From assembly GCF_001425685.1 (NCBI RefSeq), contig NZ_LMCY01000026.1:122896-169794 (forward strand): a stretch of 46,899 nt of DNA. Direction: 5' to 3'. Of this stretch, positions 40,148 to 46,899 are shown one piece after another. Position 1 is the first letter of the stretch. The number at the start of each line of letters is the position of its first letter. The position numbers were made by a program, and so were the translations under genes. This DNA comes from Massilia sp. Root335 (GTDB taxonomy: Bacteria > Pseudomonadota > Gammaproteobacteria > Burkholderiales > Burkholderiaceae_D). Under the pieces are notes generated by a model. The model did not search any database and was not told where the DNA came from. It worked only from the letters and a program-made list of their open reading frames with translations.

Positions 40148-41563
40148 ATGAGCGAGACTGTACTTGCCCGCGGCGCCGCCCCCGGCGTGACGCCGCAACC
40201 CGCCGCCGTCCCCGCCGACGGCCTGCCGCCGGCGCGCCGCCGCTGGGCGATGACGGCATTGATGACGGGCGTGTCGATGGCGTCGCTCGACACGGCGATC
40301 GCCAACACGGCCCTGCCCGAACTGGCCCGCCAGCTGCATGCCGGCGCCGCCGCCTCGGTCTGGATCGTGAACATTTATCAGCTGGCGATGGTCGCCACCC
40401 TGCTGCCGTTCGCGGCGCTGGGCGAACGCATCGGCTACCGGCGCGTCGCGACGTCCGGCCTGGCGCTGTTCACGCTGGCGTCGCTGTTCTGCGCACTGGC
40501 GACGAACCTGCCGCTGCTCGTGGCCGCGCGCCTGCTGCAGGGTCTCGGCGCGAGCGCCCTGATGGGCGTGACCACGGCCATGATGCGCGCCATCTATCCC
40601 GCGCGCCAGCAGGGCCAGGGCTTCGGCCTGAACGCCCTCGTCGTCGCGGTGGCGTTCGCCGTCGGGCCCACGGTCGCCTCGATGATCCTGGCGTTCGCGT
40701 CGTGGCCGTGGCTGTTCGCCATCAACGTCCCGATCGGCGCGGCTGCCTTCCTGCTCGCACGGCGCGTCCTGCCCGACAATGCGCGGGCCGCGCACGACTT
40801 CGATGCCGGCGCGGCACTGTGCAACGCCGGCGCCTTCGGCCTGTTGATCCTGCTGCTGGGCGATGCGGCCCACGGCGCGGCGCCCGTCCGCCTGGCCCTG
40901 GAAGCCGCCGGCACGTTCACGTGCTTCGCGCTGCTGCTGCGGCGCCAGCGCGGCCATGCGGCGCCGATCCTGCCGACCGACCTGCTGGCGCGGCCGCTGT
41001 TCGCGCTGTCCGCGCTGACGGCCGTGTGCACGTTCGCCGTCCAGAGCCTGGCCTTCGTCGCCCTGCCCTTCCACTTCGAGCAGGTACTCGGCCGTTCGCC
41101 CGTGGAGACGGGCTTCCTGCTGACGCCCTGGCCGGTCCTGGTCGGCATCATGGGACCGATCTCCGGCCGCTTGTCCGACCGCTACCCGTCCGGCCTGATG
41201 GCCGGGATCGGCCTGCTCGTGCTGTGCGCCGGCATGCTGGCGCTGCTGTGGATGCCGGATGCGCCGAGCACGTTCAGCATCGCATGGCGCATGGCCGTCT
41301 GCGGCGCCGGATTCGGCCTGTTCCAGGCGCCGAACATGAAAGCGATCATGGGCAGCGCCCCGCGCGAACGGGCCGGCGGCGCGAGCGGCATCGTCGCGAC
41401 GGCGCGCCTGACGGGCCAGGCCAGCGGCGCCGCGCTGGTGGCCGGCTGCCTCGTGCTGTCGGAGCACCACGGCACCAGCTACGCCCTCGCGGCGGCGGCG
41501 GCCATCGCCCTGCTGGGCGCGGCCATCAGCTTCGCGCGCCTGCACAAGCGCATGCGCGGGTGA
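40148..41563 (+). CDS. MFS drug/metabolite exporter (DHA2, 14-helix type)
   Basis: A 471-residue protein with about 14 hydrophobic helices. The motif C-like stretch VAVAFAVGPTVASMI and the first-loop MASLDTAIANTALPELARQL are typical of EmrB/QacA-type proton antiporters that pump out drugs or metabolites. It starts one base after the dioxygenase stop, so it is translated from the same mRNA. The substrate may be the dioxygenase product. Its stop is 13 bases from the convergent tssK stop. Confidence 0.93.
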   Translation: MSETVLARGAAPGVTPQPAAVPADGLPPARRRWAMTALMTGVSMASLDTAIANTALPELARQLHAGAAASVWIVNIYQLAMVATLLPFAALGERIGYRRVATSGLALFTLASLFCALATNLPLLVAARLLQGLGASALMGVTTAMMRAIYPARQQGQGFGLNALVVAVAFAVGPTVASMILAFASWPWLFAINVPIGAAAFLLARRVLPDNARAAHDFDAGAALCNAGAFGLLILLLGDAAHGAAPVRLALEAAGTFTCFALLLRRQRGHAAPILPTDLLARPLFALSALTAVCTFAVQSLAFVALPFHFEQVLGRSPVETGFLLTPWPVLVGIMGPISGRLSDRYPSGLMAGIGLLVLCAGMLALLWMPDAPSTFSIAWRMAVCGAGFGLFQAPNMKAIMGSAPRERAGGASGIVATARLTGQASGAALVAGCLVLSEHHGTSYALAAAAAIALLGAAISFARLHKRMRG

Positions 41564-41576
41564 CGAAGCACCGGGA

Positions 41577-42911
41577 CTACTGCGTGAACGCGATCAATTC
41601 GATGTTCAGTTCACGCATCCCGGCCGGGGCATAGATCGCGATCGCTTCCGCTTTCAGCGCATTTTCGTAGAGTCCGTTCTTGGTCGACACCGAGAAATAA
41701 TAGGTGTCGGGACGGACCGGCACCGCCGCCGGCACCTGCGGCATGTGCGTCAGCGCGATGCCGGGCAGTGCCGATGCCACGATCCGTTCGATGTCGTCGG
41801 GCGACCCGATCTTGAACCGGATCGGTACGGCCGCCACCAGTTCGAGCGCCGGCATGTCCGCGCTCACGGCGAGGCAGAGCTGCGTGTCCTGGGTCAGTTT
41901 CGACGCATCCAGCGTGCCCCGGTAGTGAGTGCGCCGATTGTCTTCCGCGATGAGCGGAATGGTGAAGTACCTGGCCGAGATGACGGTGTCCACCAGGTCG
42001 CGGATCACGGTATCGAGCTGTGCGAACGTGACGCCGGGATCGGCGTGGACATAGGCCGGCAGGTCCACCGTCGCGTACCTGTCCGAAAACGTCATCAATC
42101 CACCCGCGAGCGCCAGCAGCTTCTCGTACAGGGCTTCGGGATGCTGCACGCGCGAGCGCGCGCAATGCTGCAGGGACGCGTTCGCGGTGCCGATGATGTT
42201 CAGCATCCACCACGAGGTGATATCGCCCGCATGCACCTCGAAGGTGGACGCATTCGTCTTCCGGTGCGCGTTATGGAGCGATACGGTCTTGGCAGTCAGT
42301 GCGCTCATCAAGCCGTCGAGCAGCTGCTGGAGCGGGCGGGCGGCACCGATCGCCAGGCACGGCGGGACGAACGCCGGATCGACCTCGAAACCGCCGCGCG
42401 GGTCGCGATGGATGCGCAGCACGGGAAAACTGACGTGTCCATCGCGCGGCTCGGCGTGCGTCAGGAGCCGGATCCGCTTTTTCAGGAACGGCACGTCGAT
42501 CGGCACCGCGTCGCTGAACAGGTCGGATGTCTCGGACTCGGCCAATGCGTAGCGGCCGCCCTCTTCCGCGTTGGCGCCGTGCGGCCGGATGGTCGGGAGC
42601 GCGGCGTAGATCGTGAAGGTATTGGTTTCCGGGGGCAGCTGGGTCAGGTCGACAGGGACCGGCAACAGGTCCGTCGCGGGCGCCTCGTAGACTTCCCCGT
42701 CCTGGAAAATCAGCGACATGGCCTGGGCTTCGAGCAGGTTGTGGCCGAGGCCATCCATATTCCATTGCAGCAGGCGGACACCCCAGAAGTTCGGATTGAG
42801 CGCCGACGCCATCCTGAGCAGCCGCGTCTCGTGGTACAGGTCCTGTCGTTGGAAATGCTGGGGGCCCAGCGTCAGCCCTTCGGACCACAAGATCTTCGCT
42901 CCCAAGCTCAT
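41577..42911 (-). CDS. tssK: Type VI secretion baseplate protein TssK
   Basis: A 444-residue TssK, the baseplate subunit that links the baseplate to the membrane complex; the length equals the family norm. The start at 42911 has a strong AGGAGG site (42914-42922); an ATG at 42929 lies upstream. The opening MSLGAKILWSEGLTLGPQHF and the PDTYYFSVSTKNGLYENAL block are typical. It is divergent from tssE-tssF-tssG, with a 188-base control region between. No tssJ, tssL or tssM is beside it in this window. Confidence 0.95.
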   Translation of the reverse strand: MSLGAKILWSEGLTLGPQHFQRQDLYHETRLLRMASALNPNFWGVRLLQWNMDGLGHNLLEAQAMSLIFQDGEVYEAPATDLLPVPVDLTQLPPETNTFTIYAALPTIRPHGANAEEGGRYALAESETSDLFSDAVPIDVPFLKKRIRLLTHAEPRDGHVSFPVLRIHRDPRGGFEVDPAFVPPCLAIGAARPLQQLLDGLMSALTAKTVSLHNAHRKTNASTFEVHAGDITSWWMLNIIGTANASLQHCARSRVQHPEALYEKLLALAGGLMTFSDRYATVDLPAYVHADPGVTFAQLDTVIRDLVDTVISARYFTIPLIAEDNRRTHYRGTLDASKLTQDTQLCLAVSADMPALELVAAVPIRFKIGSPDDIERIVASALPGIALTHMPQVPAAVPVRPDTYYFSVSTKNGLYENALKAEAIAIYAPAGMRELNIELIAFTQ

Positions 42912-43099
42912 CGCTTCCTCCTCGTTCAACGTTCATTCCAGAAAGCATGGCGGGCATTGCGCGGAGATTGTTGATCTGGCGCATCAACCGCGACCGCGCT
43001 TGTCCTCGCCGGGTCCGTTGACAGGACGCAACTTTGTTTTCGACAAGACGGCAATAATGAACGCTTCCTCAGCTTCGAGACGGCTTGAAAGGAAACAGC

Positions 43100-43579
43100 A
43101 TGCAGAGTTTCACGCCAGGCTTGTTCGACCGTCTGGATGCCGACGACGACGCCCCCCAGCGCGCATCCCGCGCGCCCGCCAGGAAGAGCGACGACTGGAA
43201 GGAAAGCATCACCCGCGACCTGGAAGCGCTCCTCAACACCCGCTCCGCCCTGCTCCCCGATGCGCTCACCGGCTATCCCGAGGTCGGCGGATCCATCGTG
43301 AACTATGGCCTGATCGATTTCGCCGGCATGTGCATGACGAGCGACACGGACCAGAAACGCATCTGCACCGCGGTCCGCCAGGCGATCGAACGGCATGAGC
43401 CGCGGCTGGACAAGGTGACGGCGACGCTGCAGCCGAGGAAAGGCGCCATCAACCGGGTCGACTTCGTGATCACGGCCCAACTGAAGAACGCGCCGGTGGC
43501 CGATCCGATGCATTTCAACGCCGTGTTCCAGCCATCGCTCCAGCGCTATTCGATCCAGAGCGTACGCAGCGCGCCTTAG
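43100..43579 (+). CDS. tssE: Type VI secretion baseplate protein TssE (gp25-like)
   Basis: A 159-residue gp25/lysozyme-like baseplate wedge protein. The blocks WKESITRDLEALLNTRSAL and YPEVGGSIVNYGLIDFAGM are typical of TssE, with the GLIDF part near the family motif. The start at 43100 has AAAGGAA upstream; the ATG at 43085 is an alternative. It is the first gene of tssE-tssF-tssG and is 10 bases before tssF. TssE helps attach the sheath to the baseplate in the inner membrane-associated machine. Confidence 0.93.
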   Translation: MQSFTPGLFDRLDADDDAPQRASRAPARKSDDWKESITRDLEALLNTRSALLPDALTGYPEVGGSIVNYGLIDFAGMCMTSDTDQKRICTAVRQAIERHEPRLDKVTATLQPRKGAINRVDFVITAQLKNAPVADPMHFNAVFQPSLQRYSIQSVRSAP

Positions 43580-43589
43580 GTCCGCCACC

Positions 43590-45416
43590 ATGGATGAACT
43601 GTTTGCCCAATACGAACGCGAGCTCGTCACCATGCGGCAGCTTTGCCGCGAATACGCCGAGCGCTATCCGAAGGTCGCGGCCAAGCTGCAGCTCGGCGGA
43701 GAAGCCTGCGACGATCCGCATGTCGAACGGCTGATCCAGTCCGTCGCCCTGCTGTGCGCCCGGGTGTCGAAGCGGCTGGACGACTCGTATCCGCAATTTA
43801 CGGAGGCGCTGCTCAATCTCCTGTTTCCGCACTATCTCAGGCCGTTTCCGTCCTGCGCGATCGTGCGCGTCCTCCCGGCCACCGACGACGCCGACCCCGG
43901 CACCGCGACATTCCCGCGCGGGACGCTGCTCGAGTCGGCGCCGGTCCGCGGCGTGAACTGCAAATTCCAGACCGCCTATGACGTCGCGCCGTCTCCGGCA
44001 GCGATTGCGTCGGCCTGGTTCGATACGGTGATCCATGCGCCGGCGTCGACCCGGCTCCCGCCGGGCGCGGCGGCGGCCATCGGTATCGAATTCACGTCCG
44101 CCGGTTCCACCGGCACGCCGGCGCCCTTGAGGATTTATCTCGACGGCGACGCTTCGTTCCGCGCGGCGCTGCGCGATGCGCTGTTCATGCGCACGGTGTC
44201 GGCCTGCGTCCAGGCAGGAGCGGACGGGGCATGGATACCGCTCGCCGCGATACCGATCGCCGCGGTCGGCTTTGCCGACGATGATGCCCTGATCCCGTTC
44301 GATGCCCGCTCGCACCGCGCCTACCGGATTCTTGCCGAGTATTTCGCCTTTCCGGAGAAATTCAACTTCGTCGACGTCGACCTGGCCGCCCTCCGCGCCC
44401 GGCTTCCACCGGATTGCACGCGCTTCACGCTGCACCTGGCGCTGGCGGGCGTAGCGCCGGGCTCGGACCAGGCCAGGATGCTCGCCGGCCTGTCGGCGCA
44501 CAGCCTGCTCACCGGCTGCACCCCGGTCGTCAACCTGTTCAGCCAGCCCGGGGTCCCGATCCGGTACGACCAGCGGACTGCGGAATACAGCGTGCTTGCG
44601 CATTCCGCCCATGCGGCGGGGTATGAAGTGTATTCGGTCGACCGGGTCCACATGGTGCGGCAGCAGGGCAAGGACATCGCGCCGATCGAATTTCGCCCGT
44701 TCTATGCGCTCCGGCATGGCGAAAGCGATGCGCACAAGGGACGCTACTGGATAGTGCGCCATGACGATACGCTGGCAGTCACCAGCCCCGGCCACGAAAA
44801 AGTCATCTCGCTCGTCGATACCGACGGTGCGCCGCTCGCGGTCGAGCAGGCGACGCTGTCGATCGACCTCACCTGCACCAACCGCGACCTGCCCTGCCTG
44901 TTGAAATGCGGAGCGGTGGACGGCGACCTGTCCATTCCCGGCACGACGCAGGGCGTGCGGATACGTTTCCTGCGCCGGCCCACGCGTCCGCATCGCCTGG
45001 CAAATGGCCAGGGCATCCACTGGCGCCTCATCTCGCACCTGACGCTCAACCATCACTCACTGGCGCAAGAAGGGGCCGACGGCCTGCGCGAGATGCTCGC
45101 CTTGTACGACGTTACCGGGTCCGCCGTATCGCGGCGGCAGATCGCCGGCGTCGTCGGACTTGAACATGCCGAGGCGACCGCGTGGATCAGGCACAAGCGC
45201 GGGTCGTCCCTCGCGCACGGAACCGAGGTGCGCCTGACGATCGACGAAGAAGCTTTCGTCGGCGCCGGCCTGCACCTGTTCGTGCAGGTCATCGACCAGT
45301 TCTTTGCGCTGTATGTTCAGATGAACAGTTTTATCGAGCTGGTGATCCTGTCACACCACACCGGAGAGGAGCTGTTCCGATGCAAACCGCGAAGCGGCAG
45401 CATGCCCCTGTCATGA
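43590..45416 (+). CDS. tssF: Type VI secretion baseplate protein TssF
   Basis: A 608-residue TssF (VasA/ImpG), a wedge component of the T6SS baseplate. It opens MDELFAQYERELVTMRQLCR and contains FAEKYP-like (EYAERYPKVAAKLQLGGEAC) and HVERLIQSVALL blocks characteristic of the family, and FPHYLRPFPSCAIVR. The C-terminal region is continuous. The gene starts 10 bases after tssE and overlaps tssG by 37 bases, indicating tight coupling. Confidence 0.95.
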   Translation: MDELFAQYERELVTMRQLCREYAERYPKVAAKLQLGGEACDDPHVERLIQSVALLCARVSKRLDDSYPQFTEALLNLLFPHYLRPFPSCAIVRVLPATDDADPGTATFPRGTLLESAPVRGVNCKFQTAYDVAPSPAAIASAWFDTVIHAPASTRLPPGAAAAIGIEFTSAGSTGTPAPLRIYLDGDASFRAALRDALFMRTVSACVQAGADGAWIPLAAIPIAAVGFADDDALIPFDARSHRAYRILAEYFAFPEKFNFVDVDLAALRARLPPDCTRFTLHLALAGVAPGSDQARMLAGLSAHSLLTGCTPVVNLFSQPGVPIRYDQRTAEYSVLAHSAHAAGYEVYSVDRVHMVRQQGKDIAPIEFRPFYALRHGESDAHKGRYWIVRHDDTLAVTSPGHEKVISLVDTDGAPLAVEQATLSIDLTCTNRDLPCLLKCGAVDGDLSIPGTTQGVRIRFLRRPTRPHRLANGQGIHWRLISHLTLNHHSLAQEGADGLREMLALYDVTGSAVSRRQIAGVVGLEHAEATAWIRHKRGSSLAHGTEVRLTIDEEAFVGAGLHLFVQVIDQFFALYVQMNSFIELVILSHHTGEELFRCKPRSGSMPLS

Positions 45417-46480
45417 TCGAGCGCCTCATCGCGGCACCGTACCGCTACCGGTTCGCGCAACTGCTGAACATCCTCGTGCGGACGCTGCGCCAACAGGGCA
45501 TCCCGTACCGCCAGGCATTCGACCAGGTGCTGCGCTTTCGTAACAGCCTGTCGCTGGCTTTTCCGGCGAGCGAGATCGAAAGCATGCGGGTCGAATCGGC
45601 GCAGGCTGCCGGGACACCTCGCATTCACATCACCTCCGCATTCATCGGACTGCTTGGCGCAAACGGCACCTTGCCCCTGCACGACACCGAACGCGCCGCC
45701 GCGAGGACGGGCCCGGGCACCGACGAAAGCTGGAAGCCGTTCATCGATCTGTTTTCGAATCGGGCCGTCGGCCTGTTCTACGAGGCGTGGGGCAAATACC
45801 GTGTCGAACATGGCCTGAATACGCGCGCCCAGGACGATCTGCTGCCGCTGCTGACCGCACTGGGCGGCCTACGGTCCACCAGTTTCGGGCCAGCGCGGCC
45901 CTTCGATTCGATTCCTTCGGAAGCCGCCGCCTTCTACGCTGGATTGCTCCGGACGCGCCCGATCGCCGCCTCGACCGTGGAACGTGTGCTGGGCGACTAT
46001 TTCGGCGTTCCCGTGCGCCTCGAAGAATTCGTCGGCGCCTGGGACCCGTTGCCGGCGGCGATCCGCAGCACGCTTGGCGTCACCGATCCCACCCTCGGCT
46101 TCGGCGCCGCGCTGGGTACGCGCACGTGGCGCAACGACTTGCGTGTCCGCCTCCATATCGGCCCGCTGGATGAGGAAACGGCGAAGGCTTTCCTGCCGCA
46201 TGGCCGGTCTCACGCGGCATTGAAGGACATGGTCAGCCTGTTTGCCGTGCCCTCCATCCAGTATGAAGTCAGGCTCTTGCTGGACAAGCCGTGTCTCAAG
46301 CCGCTGACCTTGCGGACCAAGGGGCAGGACCGGAAACGCCTCGGTTGGAATTCCTTCCTGACGGGCACGGAAGGCAAGGCGAGCCGGCCGGATATTCGAT
46401 CTGCGCTGCGGCTCACAATGGGCCGAGGATCGACGGGACGGCAGAATCGGGACGCACAAGCGCCGGCGGTTCGACTGTAA
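45380..46480 (+). CDS. tssG: Type VI secretion baseplate protein TssG
   Basis: A 366-residue TssG (VasB/ImpH), which pairs with two TssF copies in the baseplate wedge. Typical blocks are YRFAQLLNILVRTLRQQG, LSLAFPASEIESM, HITSAFIGLLGANGTLPLHD and the FIDLFSNRAVGLFYEAWGKY region. The ATG at 45380 has GGAGAGGAG 10 bases upstream; it lies inside the end of tssF (37-base overlap in another frame). The last residues are Arg/Gly-rich. It ends the tssE-F-G block and is followed after 176 bases by vgrG. Confidence 0.95.
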   Translation: MQTAKRQHAPVMIERLIAAPYRYRFAQLLNILVRTLRQQGIPYRQAFDQVLRFRNSLSLAFPASEIESMRVESAQAAGTPRIHITSAFIGLLGANGTLPLHDTERAAARTGPGTDESWKPFIDLFSNRAVGLFYEAWGKYRVEHGLNTRAQDDLLPLLTALGGLRSTSFGPARPFDSIPSEAAAFYAGLLRTRPIAASTVERVLGDYFGVPVRLEEFVGAWDPLPAAIRSTLGVTDPTLGFGAALGTRTWRNDLRVRLHIGPLDEETAKAFLPHGRSHAALKDMVSLFAVPSIQYEVRLLLDKPCLKPLTLRTKGQDRKRLGWNSFLTGTEGKASRPDIRSALRLTMGRGSTGRQNRDAQAPAVRL

Positions 46481-46656
46481 TTGTTTGAACGCACCTACCG
46501 GTCTGCATCGAGAACCATCGAACCGGGCAAATCAGCGCTTGTTGCAGCATTCATTCTCCCCGGCGCCTTCTTGCTGTTGATCAAGGTCACTCGCCGTCCT
46601 GTTGAGTACCTTAACCGACGGAAATCTGATACCTGATAAACCATCGGAGGTGCTGC

Positions 46657-46899
46657 ATGGATGGTAGCCAAGCGATCGCGGCGGGCGCTGCGCTGTCGGT
46701 GTTCAGTCTCGATGCGCAGCACGACCGCCTCATGCGCCTGGACTTCCCCCAAAGTGACGGACCGGATGCCATCCTCCTGCCGAACCGGATGACCGCGCGC
46801 GAAGAAGTCTCCCGCTGCTTCCGCGTCGAAGTCGAACTCCTGTCGGACGACGCCCGGATTCCCCTGAAGGCGATGATGGCCAGGATGGTGACGATTTCC
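46657..46899 (+). CDS. VgrG (TssI) N-terminal fragment, cut by the window edge
   Basis: An open frame of 81 codons from ATG 46657 to the window end, with CGGAGG at 46645-46650. It begins MDGSQAIAAGAALSVFSLDA, and contains MTAREEVSRCFRVEVELLSD, which matches the N-terminal gp27-like part of VgrG, the spike protein of T6SS. It follows tssG by 176 bases in the same direction. Only the first 81 residues are available, so effector domains cannot be judged. Confidence 0.8.
   Translation, partial: MDGSQAIAAGAALSVFSLDAQHDRLMRLDFPQSDGPDAILLPNRMTAREEVSRCFRVEVELLSDDARIPLKAMMARMVTIS

Noticed and set aside
39151..41563. A complete biosynthetic gene cluster
   Set aside because: Only one oxygenase and one exporter; no assembly enzymes nearby.
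45380..45416. tssF/tssG overlap as a frameshift
   Set aside because: Both proteins have normal length and ends; the overlap is an ordinary coupling.

Overview
This window is a GC-rich (mid-60 percent by eye) stretch of chromosome from a betaproteobacterium. Gene content and protein style (HexR-type Entner-Doudoroff cluster, ArgA of the kinase-plus-GNAT type, free-methionine sulfoxide reductase, HCP-less T6SS block, short palindromic repeats) suggest Oxalobacteraceae, most likely a Massilia/Telluria relative; the genus is an inference from family resemblance, not from a marker gene. No rRNA, tRNA, CRISPR array, insertion sequence or prophage is visible. Coding density is high and no gene-free stretch exceeds 300 bases; the longest are 3250-3511, 38916-39150, 21428-21658, 17701-17925 and 24207-24416, and what they hold is listed below.

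Layout. 1-4.5 kb: a cut-off gene, an FKBP lipoprotein, an HDOD protein, YjbQ, a small hypothetical protein, a Tat/lipoprotein intradiol dioxygenase and two small membrane proteins. 4.6-11.6 kb: housekeeping genes hrpA, argA, yggX and rpiA, separated by several hairpin repeats. 11.8-15.4 kb: an alpha/beta hydrolase fused to a TPR tail, a VOC protein, a ParB-like small protein, and a TetR regulator with its membrane-protein target, linked by two matching operators. 15.5-18.9 kb: an orphan flagellin, a secreted hypothetical, a HExxH 'Vgr-related' protein, and a vapBC toxin-antitoxin pair that sits where a second, truncated copy of the HExxH gene ends.

18.9-27.3 kb is the metabolic heart: eda-edd on the minus strand and pgi, an SMP-30 lactonase, zwf and the regulator hexR on the plus strand. 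Four matches to the HexR operator lie in the two control regions, one near each of edd and pgi and two before zwf. Together with rpiA (10.9 kb) and tal (36.3 kb) the window carries much of the Entner-Doudoroff and pentose-phosphate chemistry, with SMP-30 in the place where a 6-phosphogluconolactonase would be expected.

27.4-35.6 kb: three regulator/target sets typical of accessory metabolism (LysR with two NAD(P)-dependent oxidoreductases; HxlR with an NmrA-like reductase; TetR with an MFS transporter) and a large GH95 glycosidase. 35.7-41.6 kb: free-methionine-R-sulfoxide reductase, transaldolase, a chemoreceptor, and a two-gene operon of a TauD/TfdA dioxygenase plus a drug-exporter-type MFS protein. 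41.6 kb to the end: part of a type VI secretion locus (tssK divergent from tssE-tssF-tssG) followed by the start of a vgrG.

The most distinctive things seen are the HexR boxes with the lactonase swap, two independent pairs of TetR-type operators, the degenerate HExxH/vapBC junction, a palindromic -10 element between hrpA and argA that implies a leaderless argA message, and a dispersed 25-base palindromic repeat. I did not find a clearly new multi-gene system; the best candidates for unexplored biology are the HExxH duplication and the dioxygenase-exporter operon.
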